Made by a program: the position numbers and the translations under genes
The notes under the pieces: model-generated
Database searches by the model: none
Seen by the model: the letters and a program-made list of their open reading frames with translations, nothing else
What the model was told of the DNA's origin: nothing
Source: Methanosarcinales archaeon
GTDB lineage: Archaea; Halobacteriota; Methanosarcinia; Methanotrichales; Methanotrichaceae
Direction of reading: 5' to 3'
Length of the DNA: 15,733 nucleotides
Assembly (NCBI GenBank): GCA_013415595.1
Contig: JAAEEW010000098.1
Location: 1 to 15,733 of the forward strand
Shown here: one piece after another, positions 1 to 7,283 of the stretch
How positions within the stretch are numbered: the first letter of the stretch is position 1
Layout of the letters: each line of letters begins with the position of its first letter

Positions 1-425
1 ATCAGGGAGTCGAAGGTGATGGGCTTGCGAGCGTAGAAGCCAGTCCCCACGGCAATGGTCATCGTGGAGTAGACCATCACATTGTCCTCTTTCATCTGGA
101 TGCAGCTCTCGTTGTAAATATCAACGTTGTAGGTATCATCGCTAGCCATCTTGCTCTCGTAGGTCTGCAAGAGCATCTCGTTATCGATGGAGCCACTTCC
201 ATGCTGGTAGTTCTTGAGGGCCAAGGCACCCATCTTGGCATAGATATAACTCATATGGTAGCCACTGCCCTGCACGCTATTCTCTAAGGAGAAAGTCATG
301 TTGCTTTCTATAATCATTGTTTTTTTAGCCCAATCAGAATTCACAGTAGGTGCTGTCAAAGCGCTTGCTGAGGACAGCATGCAGACCACAGCCAACGCAA
401 GAAGCATGACCAAAATCTTTCTCAA
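1..425 (-). CDS. Secreted protein of unknown function, N-terminal part (cut by window edge)
   Basis: The minus-strand frame is open for 141 codons from a TTG at 425 to the window edge, so the C-terminus lies outside. The start is chosen because GGAGG sits about 7 bases upstream; the ATG just before it meets a stop after one codon. The protein begins with a clear signal peptide: LRK, a hydrophobic stretch (about residues 4-17) and a likely cleavage after SSASA near residue 22. The rest is rich in Tyr, Ser, Asn and Met, with no cysteine pair or catalytic motif that I recognise. It is probably exported and may be a surface protein. I do not recognise a family. G+C looks lower than in the genes further right. 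The reading frame is fairly sure; the function is unknown. Confidence 0.75.
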   Translation of the reverse strand, partial: MRKILVMLLALAVVCMLSSASALTAPTVNSDWAKKTMIIESNMTFSLENSVQGSGYHMSYIYAKMGALALKNYQHGSGSIDNEMLLQTYESKMASDDTYNVDIYNESCIQMKEDNVMVYSTMTIAVGTGFYARKPITFDSL

Positions 426-853
426 ATCATTCCCTCCATCCAAAGCTAATATAGACTATTCTCTTTGAGCCTGTTTCCTTTAATGCAACTCACCTATTTT
501 AATCTGTTGATCGCGAAATCCCCGGCACCATTCGGTTCGCAGGGTCTTGCAGATGGTATATTTCTAAAAGTTAATAAATAGTCTTGTCTATATGATTAGA
601 TCCTTTGGCCAAGCCAGGGGGATTAACCAAAAGATTAATACGTTAGAGATTTCGAAGAGCCATTGACATGCCAACTGGCGTCGATCTCAGAAGCGAGGTT
701 ATCTTTTGGCACGATTGATCTCATCCCGGCCCGGGAATTGGGTTCGACCGAAGAGCCCGTCGTCCTTTATGATAGAGGATAAATCCCACCGCTAACAAGA
801 TCGAGCTATGAGCATGTGGACCCCACCAAAAGAATAGTGCCATAGGAAATATT

Positions 854-867
854 TCACCCAAGGGTGA
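854..867. repeat. Small inverted repeat, 6-bp arms
   Basis: TCACCC (854-859) and GGGTGA (862-867) are perfect reverse complements around AA. The repeat lies a few bases before a larger inverted repeat and 68 bases before the coiled-coil gene. It could be an RNA hairpin in the leader or a protein binding site. Confidence 0.5.
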
Positions 868-870
868 GAT

Positions 871-893
871 AGTTTCAGATGAGATCTGAAACT
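871..893. promoter_or_regulatory. Perfect 10-bp inverted repeat upstream of the coiled-coil gene
   Basis: AGTTTCAGAT (871-880) and ATCTGAAACT (884-893) are exact reverse complements separated by GAG. If AAATATTT at 847-854 is the TATA box, transcription would start near 876, inside this palindrome, as expected for a repressor site. The alternative is a leader hairpin. The symmetry is seen directly; its use as an operator is inferred. Confidence 0.5.
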
Positions 894-935
894 TGAAACC
901 CCAGCCTTGTGCTGGAACAGGAGGACAAAAGGGGG

Positions 936-1796
936 ATGCTTGCGGAACTGGAAGACAAGAAGGCTAGGCTAAAGCAGGAGTCGCTCGTTTTTAAAGAGAA
1001 GCGTAGCACGCTCAATGCCGAAGCTAGCAAGTGGGCTGCGACGAGGAACGAACTCAACAAGGCCACCAAAGAGCTCATAGAGAAAGCCCAGGAGTTTAAG
1101 AAACTCCGCGATGATCACAACAAGAACGTTGCCGAAGCCAAACAGAAAAGGGACGAGTTCAACGAAGGCACCAACGAGATCTACGCCAAGATCGACGAGA
1201 TCAGGAAGAAATATCATCTCACTGGCGATCGCTCCATCCGTGATCTGAGAAGGGAAATAGACCACCTGGAGTTCAGACAGCAGACAGAGGTTCTAAGCCC
1301 GGACAAGGAGAAGCAACTGGTAGACAAGATTGCCAGCCTGCACTCGGAGTTCAAGAGCCGCAAAGAGCAGCTCGAGAAGAACGAAGAGCTCAAGAGTTTG
1401 CTGGAGGAAGCTCAATCCCTGAGGGACAACGCATCACAATTCCATGAGGACGTCACCAAGTATGCGGAGCTTGCCCAGGAATATCACGACAAGATGATCG
1501 CCACATTCAAGGACGCGGATCAGAAGAGGGCTGAAGCGGATGCCGCTCACAAGGAATTTGTGAAGGCCCAGGAGGCCGCTGATGAGCAGCACAGAGAGTT
1601 CATCAGGACCCAGAGAGAGATCCGGGACTTTGACAAAGTCATCATAGGCCTCAAGAAGAAGAGCCGCGACGCAAGAGAAGACCGGGCGAAAGAGGTCGCG
1701 AAGCGAGAGGCCGAAGAAATACTCACCCACTTCAGACAGGGCGAAAAGCTGGACACTGCAGACCTGTTGAGACTCCAGCGCTCAGGCCTGGTTTAA
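936..1796 (+). CDS. Archaeal coiled-coil protein, COG1340-like
   Basis: The product is 286 residues from ATG 936, which has AGGAGG at 919-924; an in-frame GTG at 909 lies upstream of that site and is less likely. Nearly the whole chain is charged heptad sequence rich in Lys, Glu, Arg and Ala, with repeated phrases such as RDELNEKxxE-type helices. It has no signal peptide, no membrane segment and no enzyme motif. This matches the long coiled-coil proteins of archaea grouped as COG1340, which are usually close to 290 residues and have no proven role. They are sometimes mislabelled as phosphoserine phosphatase. The gene stands alone, with its own terminator downstream and a palindrome upstream, so it is probably a single-gene transcript. 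Family assignment is from recognition of the pattern. Confidence 0.8.
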   Translation: MLAELEDKKARLKQESLVFKEKRSTLNAEASKWAATRNELNKATKELIEKAQEFKKLRDDHNKNVAEAKQKRDEFNEGTNEIYAKIDEIRKKYHLTGDRSIRDLRREIDHLEFRQQTEVLSPDKEKQLVDKIASLHSEFKSRKEQLEKNEELKSLLEEAQSLRDNASQFHEDVTKYAELAQEYHDKMIATFKDADQKRAEADAAHKEFVKAQEAADEQHREFIRTQREIRDFDKVIIGLKKKSRDAREDRAKEVAKREAEEILTHFRQGEKLDTADLLRLQRSGLV

Positions 1797-1828
1797 AGTC
1801 AAAAATAAATCGAAAAATAAGTCGATAA

Positions 1829-1882
1829 GGGCAGGCCTAACCGGCCTACCCGCCACGATTTTATTTCTGTTTTTTCCTTTTG
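1829..1882 (+). terminator. Hairpin plus T-rich tract after the coiled-coil gene
   Basis: GGG-C-AGGCC pairs with GGCCT-A-CCC (1829-1837 with 1843-1851) around a TAACC loop with one C/A mismatch. It is followed by T-rich sequence at 1859-1881, including TTTTTT. Position and composition fit transcription termination; T-runs alone are often enough in archaea. Confidence 0.6.
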
Positions 1883-1999
1883 CAGTCTCTTTGCATAGCA
1901 TCAAATAGGCGTCTCAATGACCGCCGATGAGCCGACCACTTGCCCGGACATGAGCTCAGCCATCAGGTTCTAATAAAGTCAAGGGGGAAAAAGAGACTC

Positions 2000-2680
2000 A
2001 TGAAGATCTCCTGGCATAGCCATTCCTGCTTTGAGCTGGAAGAATCAATGGATATTCTCATAGATCCTTATATCGAAAAGAACCCCGTGGCCAGGGCGAG
2101 GGTATCTGACTTCAATCCGGACATCATCGCCGTTACCCATGCCCACGCCGACCATCTGGGAAATGCGGGGGAGATAGCCAGAAGGACCGGCTGCCTGGTC
2201 ATCGCCATAGCCGAGGTGGCCAGGTACCTGACCGGCCTGGGAGCCCGGGCGGAGGGCATGAACATAGGGGGCTCTCTCCTGGTGGGGGAGGGCGTATTTC
2301 ACATGACCCCTGCCCTTCACTCCTCAGGGGTCACCGAGCTGGACCCGGCGATGTACGGCGGACTTGCCGCCGGATATGTGATCGACGACGGAATCAGGGT
2401 CTACCACGCCGGTGATACCGGTCTGTTCAGCGACATGAAGCTGATAGGGGAGCTGTACCGCCCGGAGGTGGCCATGCTCCCCATAGGGGGAAGGTACACC
2501 ATGGGCCCCCGGGAGGCAGCCATCGCCACCAGCTGGATTCGGCCGCACGTCGCGATACCCATGCACTATAACACCAACTCCTCCGTCATACAGGACCCGA
2601 CCGAGTTTCAGAATCTGGTGGAGACCCTATGCGACACCGAGGTCCTGATCATGGACATCGGGGAGTCTGTCGAGTACTGA
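2000..2680 (+). CDS. UPF0173 family metal-dependent hydrolase (metallo-beta-lactamase fold)
   Basis: The product is 226 residues, the usual size of UPF0173/UlaG-like proteins (COG2220). The metal motif THAHADH lies at residues 46-52 (His47, His49, Asp51, His52). Further ligand regions are the His in TPALHSS, the Asp in YHAGDTG and the His in PMHYNT. The family start pattern, a short beta strand followed by HSHSCFELE, begins at residue 6, so ATG 2000 is preferred over an in-frame ATG 20 codons upstream. A G-rich run about 12 bases before 2000 could serve as a ribosome binding site. The protein is cytosolic, with no signal peptide. It should hydrolyse a phosphate ester, lactone or similar bond, but the substrate of this family is unknown. 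It follows the coiled-coil terminator and is probably expressed alone. Confidence 0.85.
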   Translation: MKISWHSHSCFELEESMDILIDPYIEKNPVARARVSDFNPDIIAVTHAHADHLGNAGEIARRTGCLVIAIAEVARYLTGLGARAEGMNIGGSLLVGEGVFHMTPALHSSGVTELDPAMYGGLAAGYVIDDGIRVYHAGDTGLFSDMKLIGELYRPEVAMLPIGGRYTMGPREAAIATSWIRPHVAIPMHYNTNSSVIQDPTEFQNLVETLCDTEVLIMDIGESVEY

Positions 2681-2793
2681 AAAAGGCCCTTCCCGCCGGC
2701 CCCGTCCTCCTGCAATTGCCCGCTCATAAAAATCCCGGGACCCCTGGCACCGGATGCCTGAGCCCCTGCAGGCACCTGGCAGACGACCACAAG

Positions 2794-2802
2794 ATTTTAA
2801 AC
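2794..2802 (+). promoter_or_regulatory. TATA box for the Cgi121 gene
   Basis: ATTTTAAAC is centred about 26 bases before the ATG at 2825. No ribosome binding site precedes that ATG, so a leaderless transcript starting at the A of the start codon is likely. Confidence 0.5.
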
Positions 2803-2824
2803 ACCCCGGCCAGACTCGCATTAA

Positions 2825-3316
2825 ATGCAGGAAATTCACCTCCTCTGCGGCAGGCCCCTAATTAAAGACCGAATGCATCTCATCTCGGCCATCAGGGAGA
2901 TTCAGTCCGCCAGCGGCTCGGTCATCGCCGCCCTGGATGCAAGGCTGGTGGTGAGCGATAGGCACGCCGCATTCGCCGCCAAGAAGGCCCTCCTGGCCCT
3001 GGCGGAGGGGAGGAACGTGGCCAAAGACCCGAGCCTGGAGATACTTAGATATGCATCCGGGCAAAGGCAGATCGAGAAGGCCCTCCTCATGGGCCCATCG
3101 CAAGCCACGGAGAGGATGGTGCTGGTGGTGGTGGGCGACCTTCCCGGGGAGGCGTCTTCCCTGGTGGATGAAGACGGCCTGGGGTGCACCACCTGGAAGA
3201 AGGACCTGGTGATGGAGGCCTTCGGCATATCTGATGACGAAATAGAGGCTGTGGGCCTGGACAGGTTGCCGGATCTGGTTATAGAAAGGGTGGCCCTGGT
3301 TGACGCATACCGTTGA
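2825..3316 (+). CDS. cgi121: KEOPS complex subunit Cgi121
   Basis: The 163-residue protein resembles archaeal Cgi121 (TPRKB in humans). This subunit of the KEOPS complex binds Bud32 and the tRNA 3' end during synthesis of N6-threonylcarbamoyladenosine at position 37 of ANN-decoding tRNAs. Family features are the ALDARLVVSDRHAAFAAKKAL helix region (about residues 36-56), the conserved EILRYASGQRQIEKAL segment (about 75-90), and a C-terminal half ending with ERVALVDAYR. ATG 2825 is chosen because a TATA box sits 26 bases upstream, suggesting a leaderless mRNA; an in-frame ATG at 2873 is possible. The stop is 7 bases before the DUF2150 start, so the two are probably co-transcribed. No other KEOPS genes are adjacent. 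Confidence 0.85.
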   Translation: MQEIHLLCGRPLIKDRMHLISAIREIQSASGSVIAALDARLVVSDRHAAFAAKKALLALAEGRNVAKDPSLEILRYASGQRQIEKALLMGPSQATERMVLVVVGDLPGEASSLVDEDGLGCTTWKKDLVMEAFGISDDEIEAVGLDRLPDLVIERVALVDAYR

Positions 3317-3323
3317 GAGGATC

Positions 3324-3929
3324 ATGATGAAGGAAGAGTTCTACACTCAGAAGCGCTGGGTTAACTGGATCAACAAGGTCAGGGAGAGCAAGTTCGAGCT
3401 TACCGACTCCGGAGAAGGAGAGGGCGGAGCAGTATTCGTCTACATCATGGACGACGTGGTGCTGGCCTGCCTGAAGGTCATCGCCAGGTGGGAGCACGGC
3501 CTCATATCCCCGGAGGAGGCCCTCGCGGCCACCGATACCATCAGGGAGATAGTCAATGAGGACCACGACTCACTGGGCGAAGACGCTGATATGATGCTGG
3601 CCTCCCTCAAGGCCTCTTTGGCAGCGGTCTTCATCTCCAGCCAGAGCTACATCGCCGGCGGCTACGACCGGGATACGCCCCTGCCAGACCTGGTGAAGGC
3701 CGCCCTGGAGGCTGAAGAAAAAGAGGACCTGGAAGGGGTGCTCACCGCCATAGGCCAGATCGGGGCCCGGGTGATCGGCGGGGAGAGCCTTCCCGAGGAC
3801 GTCTCCTCGGACATGCCCTACTGCATGGTGGCCGAGCTCCTGGACGGGATAGACGCCATCGCCGCGGCCATGCTGGGGGACGACAGCTACAAGGATGAAG
3901 ACGGATCCGACGCGGAAGACGAGTCCTGA
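3324..3929 (+). CDS. DUF2150 family archaeal protein
   Basis: This 201-residue acidic protein opens with MKEEFYTQKRWVNWI, typical of the DUF2150 proteins of methanogens, whose function is unknown. It is mostly helical by composition, with a very acidic tail (about residues 185-201). I see no membrane segment, signal peptide or metal site. Two ATGs lie in tandem at 3324 and 3327 behind AGAGG at 3316-3320; the second gives the better spacing. The gene follows cgi121 by 7 bases and is likely translated from the same mRNA. A role linked to tRNA modification is only a guess from neighbourhood. Family recognition is fairly confident. Confidence 0.8.
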   Translation: MMKEEFYTQKRWVNWINKVRESKFELTDSGEGEGGAVFVYIMDDVVLACLKVIARWEHGLISPEEALAATDTIREIVNEDHDSLGEDADMMLASLKASLAAVFISSQSYIAGGYDRDTPLPDLVKAALEAEEKEDLEGVLTAIGQIGARVIGGESLPEDVSSDMPYCMVAELLDGIDAIAAAMLGDDSYKDEDGSDAEDES

Positions 3930-4002
3930 AGAGGGGGCGGAAAAAGAAGGACCGGCCACGTCTCAAATTCCAAAAGCTTCTGACCACGATTTAAAGATCC
4001 GG

Positions 4003-4024
4003 CGGCGCCGATATGACGGCGCCG
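4003..4024 (-). terminator. GC-rich hairpin terminator for methionine aminopeptidase
   Basis: CGGCGCCG occurs at 4003-4010 and again at 4017-4024, forming an 8-bp stem around a 6-base loop, 2 bases after the map stop. On the minus strand it is followed by CTTTAAAT, a short T-rich tail. It also lies between convergent genes. Confidence 0.55.
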
Positions 4025-4026
4025 GT

Positions 4027-4905
4027 TCAGGGCCTGGTAGTGACCAGGCAACCATCTTCCAGCACCACTACCGTATGCTCCGCCTGGGAGACCAGGGCGC
4101 CCTCGATCTCCCAGAGCACGGGATAGCGGTGTATTATTCCGTTTCTGAGCAGCTGGTTTAGGCCGTAGTCCACTCGATCCCCCTCCAGCCAGCGGCGGGC
4201 GAAGGGCAGGGTTTTGTAGGACTTCTCGATCTCCTGCAGCAGCTTTCTGGCCTGGGGATCTCTCACCGGCCGGTGGCCGGACAGGCCGAAGATCTCGGTG
4301 GTGGGCGATTCCGAGATCCGGCCGATGCCGTCGGTGGCAAAGGGCTCGATGGCTATGACGTCTCCGGCCTTCAGTTCCATCCCCTTGTCCACGCCCCGGT
4401 TGGGGATGACCGGATCGGCGTGGGTGATGTAGCGGCCCAGGCTGTGGCCGGTCAGGTTGGCCACCGGCCGGTAGCCGTAACCCTCTATGGTCTCCTGGAT
4501 GGCCGCCCCCAGATCGGAGGTGTTGACTCCCGGGGCCACCAGCTCGATGGCCGCCTCCAGGGCCGCCTGGGAGGCCTCCACCAGATCAGGATGGCCTCCC
4601 AGGTCCACGGTGATGGCCGAGTCGGCGATATAGCCGTCCACGTGCACCCCCACGTCCAGCTTCACCATATCCTCTCCAAAGCAGGCCTGATCGCCGGGGG
4701 CCGGAGTGTAGTGGGCAGCCTCGCGGTTCCGGGATATGTTGCAGGGGAAGGCCGGAAAGCCACCGCGGTCCATTATGGAGCCCTCCACCAGCTCGGCAAT
4801 CTCCAGCAACGGCACTCCCACCTGAACCCGGGGCTTTACCTCCTCCAGAACCTGGAAGAGAATCTCTCCCGCGTTTCGATACTTATCTAGAATCTCGCTC
4901 TCCAT
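4027..4905 (-). CDS. map: Methionine aminopeptidase, type II (archaeal)
   Basis: The 292-residue enzyme removes the initiator methionine from new proteins in the cytosol (EC 3.4.11.18). All five metal ligands of the pita-bread fold are present: Asp84 in KLDVG, Asp95 in YIADSA, His154 in TGHSLG, Glu187 in IEPFA and Glu276 in QAEHTV. The substrate-site His65 is also present. The roughly 60-residue insertion between the last two glutamates is what marks type II enzymes. The length equals that of archaeal MetAPs. The ATG at 4905 has AAGGT-like sequence about 8 bases upstream and a TATA box at 4941-4950. It lies downstream of the M24 peptidase on the same strand but has its own promoter. Confidence 0.95.
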   Translation of the reverse strand: MESEILDKYRNAGEILFQVLEEVKPRVQVGVPLLEIAELVEGSIMDRGGFPAFPCNISRNREAAHYTPAPGDQACFGEDMVKLDVGVHVDGYIADSAITVDLGGHPDLVEASQAALEAAIELVAPGVNTSDLGAAIQETIEGYGYRPVANLTGHSLGRYITHADPVIPNRGVDKGMELKAGDVIAIEPFATDGIGRISESPTTEIFGLSGHRPVRDPQARKLLQEIEKSYKTLPFARRWLEGDRVDYGLNQLLRNGIIHRYPVLWEIEGALVSQAEHTVVVLEDGCLVTTRP

Positions 4906-4940
4906 GGTCAGACCTTCCAGCTTTCCTCCAAGCAGCTATT

Positions 4941-4950
4941 CCTTTAAAGG
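4941..4950 (-). promoter_or_regulatory. TATA box for map
   Basis: CCTTTAAAGG, a 10-base palindrome, would place transcription start near 4919, giving a leader of about 14 bases before ATG 4905. It lies after a TTTTTT run on the minus strand that probably ends the upstream peptidase transcript. Confidence 0.5.
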
Positions 4951-4978
4951 CGGCTATGATAAAAAACCGCGCCGTAGC

Positions 4979-6043
4979 TCATTTTAAGACCAGGCGTCGC
5001 TCGTACCGGGTCAGGTTCCGCCGGCCGCCTGCATCGACCAGCACCAGGTCCTCCAGCCGGACGCCGCCTAGCTCGGGATAGTACAGCCCCGGCTCCACGG
5101 TGACCACATTTCCCGCCTGCAGCTCCTCTCCACCCTGCCCCAGATGAGGAAGCTCGTGCACCTCCAGACCCACCCCGTGGCCGGTGGAGTGGATATAGCC
5201 CCGATCCTCCTGCTCCGGATAGCCCCTCTCCCGGAATGCGTCGCACACCAGGGCGTGGACCTCCCAGCCAGGAACCCCGGCCTTCACCGCCTCCAGGCCG
5301 ATCTGCTGGGCCTCTTCCACCGCCTGATAGAGGTCCAGGATCTCTGGCGAAGCCTCCCCCCGCAGCACCGTCCTGGTCATGTCGGCGAAGTAGCGGGATG
5401 TCTTGGAGCGGGGAAAGATGTCGATGACGATTGGCGCGTCGGCCGGCAGGGGGCCAGTCCCCTGATCGTGGGGGTTGGCGTTGGCCGGGGCTCCGCAGAC
5501 GATGGTGCCCAGGGCCTCACAGCCGCCTTCCAGCAGCCGGACCTCGATGGCTGAGCGCACCCTCTCCGAGGTCAGGGGCTTTCCGTCCACATAGAGCCGG
5601 CCCTGCCGGGGAGTGGATCGGGCGATGAGGCCTACGGCCGCGTCCATGGCCTCCTCGCAATGCCGCTGCACGGACTCTATGGCCCGGACCTCATCCGGGC
5701 TCTTGACCGCCCGGCTGTGGCGAAAGGGGCTATCCACCAGAACTACTGAAAGCCTCTGCGACAGCTCCCGGTAAACTCCCGCCGGAGCGCTCCTGGGCAT
5801 GCCCAGCCTGCGGATGTGGTGAGCCTGCAAGAACTCCACCAGCACCGCCAGATAGGCCTCCTCGGGCTTGCCGAACTCCTTCAGCTTCTCCATTATTCCG
5901 TAGTCTGAGGTGCTCTCCACCTGCCCGGCGGACGATTCCAGGGCCGCCCGGCCGCGCTCCATTCCCGATACCAGGATGGTGGTGGTCTCTTTGGCCAGCA
6001 GGGCGAAGCGGTCCAGGGAGAAGAATCGCGACAGGTAGTACAT
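4979..6043 (-). CDS. M24 family metallopeptidase, Xaa-Pro dipeptidase/aminopeptidase-like
   Basis: This is a creatinase-N plus pita-bread peptidase, likely to cleave peptides with proline in second position. Numbered from the ATG at 6043, the metal ligands are Asp208 (VIDIFP), Asp221 (FADMTRT), His289 (STGHGVG), Glu317 (VEPGLY) and Glu331 (RLEDLV), so the enzyme looks active. The frame stays open upstream to the stop of the GGGPS gene at 6152-6154. The extra residues (NEFLAKQGLDGILLLGDS and on) look exactly like the normal start of this family, yet contain no ATG, GTG or TTG. The nearest near-start codon is ATT at 6133. Either a rare start is used or the N-terminus is lost; see findings. It is probably co-transcribed with L40e and GGGPS. 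A weak T-run follows the stop. Confidence 0.85.
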   Translation of the reverse strand: MYYLSRFFSLDRFALLAKETTTILVSGMERGRAALESSAGQVESTSDYGIMEKLKEFGKPEEAYLAVLVEFLQAHHIRRLGMPRSAPAGVYRELSQRLSVVLVDSPFRHSRAVKSPDEVRAIESVQRHCEEAMDAAVGLIARSTPRQGRLYVDGKPLTSERVRSAIEVRLLEGGCEALGTIVCGAPANANPHDQGTGPLPADAPIVIDIFPRSKTSRYFADMTRTVLRGEASPEILDLYQAVEEAQQIGLEAVKAGVPGWEVHALVCDAFRERGYPEQEDRGYIHSTGHGVGLEVHELPHLGQGGEELQAGNVVTVEPGLYYPELGGVRLEDLVLVDAGGRRNLTRYERRLVLK

Positions 6044-6151
6044 GTCCGGGTGGCATAAGCTGTCGCCCAGGAGCAGGATCCCGTCCAGCCCCTGCTTGGC
6101 CAGGAATTCATTGAACTGTGATGACTTTAAAATAACCGGGCAACAACGGCT

Positions 6152-6919
6152 CTAAGCCCGGCCCTTGATGGATGAGTTTATCTCCGAGACGAAGCTGCTC
6201 ACGTCCGAGCTCTGCTCCACCGCCGTCCCGGTCACGATTATGTCCGCCCCCGCCCTGACCAGCTCTGCCGCAGCCTCGCCTTTTCTTATTCCCCCTCCCA
6301 CCAGCAGGAGGGTGTCCTTGCCTACGGCCCGCTTCACCGCAGCCACGAAGGGCAGCGGGACGGGAGATCCGGCACCGGACCCGGCCTCCAGGTAGACCAG
6401 CCTCATGCCCAGGAACTTCCCGGCCAGGGAGTAGGCCACGGCGATCTCCGGCTTGGCCCGGGGAATGCACTTGGCGTCCCCCACCCAGGCCACGGTGCCG
6501 CCGGGCTCCACGATGACGTAGGCCATGGGGATGGGCTCGATGCCGTAGCGCAGCACCAGGGGCGCGCCCAGGGCCTGGTTCTCGATCAGGTAGCTGGTGG
6601 AGCGGGAGTTGAGCAGGCTCATGAAGAAGACGGCGTCGGCTCCGGGGGTCAGCCCGGCGGAGCTGCTGGGAAAAAGGATTACCGGAAGGTTGGTGGCGGA
6701 CTTGATGGCCCTGACCGTGTCCTGCAAGACGGAGCCGGAGGCGCCCACCGATCCGCCGACCATGATGCCGTCGGTCCCGCCTTTAGCTGCCGCTAGGGCC
6801 ATGATCCCTGCCGCCTCCGGGCTCTGGGAGTCGGGATCTATCAACGTAAGATGGGCTGCACCCGAGGTCTCGAGTGTGCGGCGCAGCCGTTCCTCCACCG
6901 GACCCATCTCAATGTTCAT
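6152..6919 (-). CDS. Geranylgeranylglyceryl phosphate synthase (GGGPS)
   Basis: The 255-residue TIM-barrel enzyme makes the first ether bond of archaeal membrane lipids, joining geranylgeranyl diphosphate to sn-glycerol-1-phosphate (EC 2.5.1.41). Family motifs are HLTLIDPD (residues 23-30), the IMVGGS loop (52-57), YLEAGSGA (176-183), and the phosphate-binding LLVGGGIRKGE (205-215) and IVTGTAVEQ (228-236). Residues 1-5 give two possible starts, ATG 6919 and ATG 6907; neither has a strong ribosome binding site. The gene is 34 bases after rpl40e and its stop abuts the peptidase frame, so the three are probably one transcript. The product is characteristic of archaea and fixes the domain of the host. 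Confidence 0.93.
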   Translation of the reverse strand: MNIEMGPVEERLRRTLETSGAAHLTLIDPDSQSPEAAGIMALAAAKGGTDGIMVGGSVGASGSVLQDTVRAIKSATNLPVILFPSSSAGLTPGADAVFFMSLLNSRSTSYLIENQALGAPLVLRYGIEPIPMAYVIVEPGGTVAWVGDAKCIPRAKPEIAVAYSLAGKFLGMRLVYLEAGSGAGSPVPLPFVAAVKRAVGKDTLLLVGGGIRKGEAAAELVRAGADIIVTGTAVEQSSDVSSFVSEINSSIKGRA

Positions 6920-6953
6920 GGAATTTCAGTCAGCCACGAAGGGCCAGAATGGT

Positions 6954-7100
6954 TTATCCTCTGCTCTCCTTGGACTTCATGCGAAGCCCCTCGTAACCAC
7001 ACTTGCGGCAGCGGGTGGCGCGAACGGGGTTTCGAGCGTTGCAGTTCATGCATATCTTCATGTTCAAGATTCGGTTTTCAGCCTCTGGGAACCTAGCCAT
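6954..7100 (-). CDS. rpl40e: Ribosomal protein L40e
   Basis: A 48-residue basic protein is encoded here. It begins MARFPEAENRILN and carries a four-cysteine zinc ribbon: Cys17-x2-Cys20 and Cys31-x2-Cys34, within ICMNCNARNPVRATRCRKCG. This is the standard sequence of archaeal large-subunit protein L40e (eL40), at its full usual length. The start at 7100 has GAGG at 7109-7112, 8 bases away; an ATG two codons upstream is too close to that site. The gene sits 55 bases after the tRNA-Ser 3' end, with no strong TATA box between. It may share the tRNA promoter and leads into GGGPS. Confidence 0.93.
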   Translation of the reverse strand: MARFPEAENRILNMKICMNCNARNPVRATRCRKCGYEGLRMKSKESRG

Positions 7101-7169
7101 TACCATTACCTCTTATGGGCCCATAGCAGAGCCCCTCATATCGATCAATTGGTAGCGCCGGGGTTGGGA

Positions 7170-7201
7170 TTTTCCTGGGGGAACTCTGGCGTTCCCATCA
7201 T
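7170..7201 (-). other. T-loop intron of tRNA-Ser (predicted, 32 bases)
   Basis: Inserted after TTCAAA of the T-loop. The intron folds on itself through GGGAAC/GTTCCC around a 6-base loop. Around the junctions the T stem is followed by a short central helix TTC/GAA plus an A-G mismatch, with 3-base bulges AAA and AAT, a relaxed bulge-helix-bulge. Removal restores TTGGG-TTCAAAT-CCCAA exactly. Ends may shift by a base or two because of the run of A. Confidence 0.7.
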
Positions 7202-7252
7202 TTTGAACCCAAGCGTCCCTGGAAGGGACAACAGGTCTCGAGCCTGCCGCGT

Positions 7253-7283
7253 ATGAACTCCCCTGGCCATGAGGCCAGAAGAA
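7253..7283 (-). other. D-loop intron of tRNA-Ser (predicted, 31 bases)
   Basis: The insert folds into a 10-bp hairpin, TCTTCTGGCC with GGCCAGGGGA (two G-U pairs, TCAT loop). It is bounded by 3-base bulges AAT and ATA and a central 4-bp helix GGAC/GTTC, so the 3-4-3 bulge-helix-bulge pattern is met with one G-U pair. A cut two bases further on both sides would give a fully paired D stem, so the ends are uncertain by about 2 bases. Confidence 0.65.

Larger units (their letters stand above)
426..935. other. Long AT-richer intergenic region between divergent genes
   Basis: This 510-base stretch separates the secreted-protein gene (minus) from the coiled-coil gene (plus). It holds possible promoter elements for both sides, such as an AT-rich TTAAAATA on the minus strand near 496-505 and AAATATTT at 847-854 on the plus strand. 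It also holds two inverted repeats just before the coiled-coil gene, listed separately. A 39-codon open stretch from a TTG at 663 to a TAA at 780-782 reads like protein but has no recognisable family or ribosome binding site. I see no tRNA, CRISPR or insertion sequence. Confidence 0.5.
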
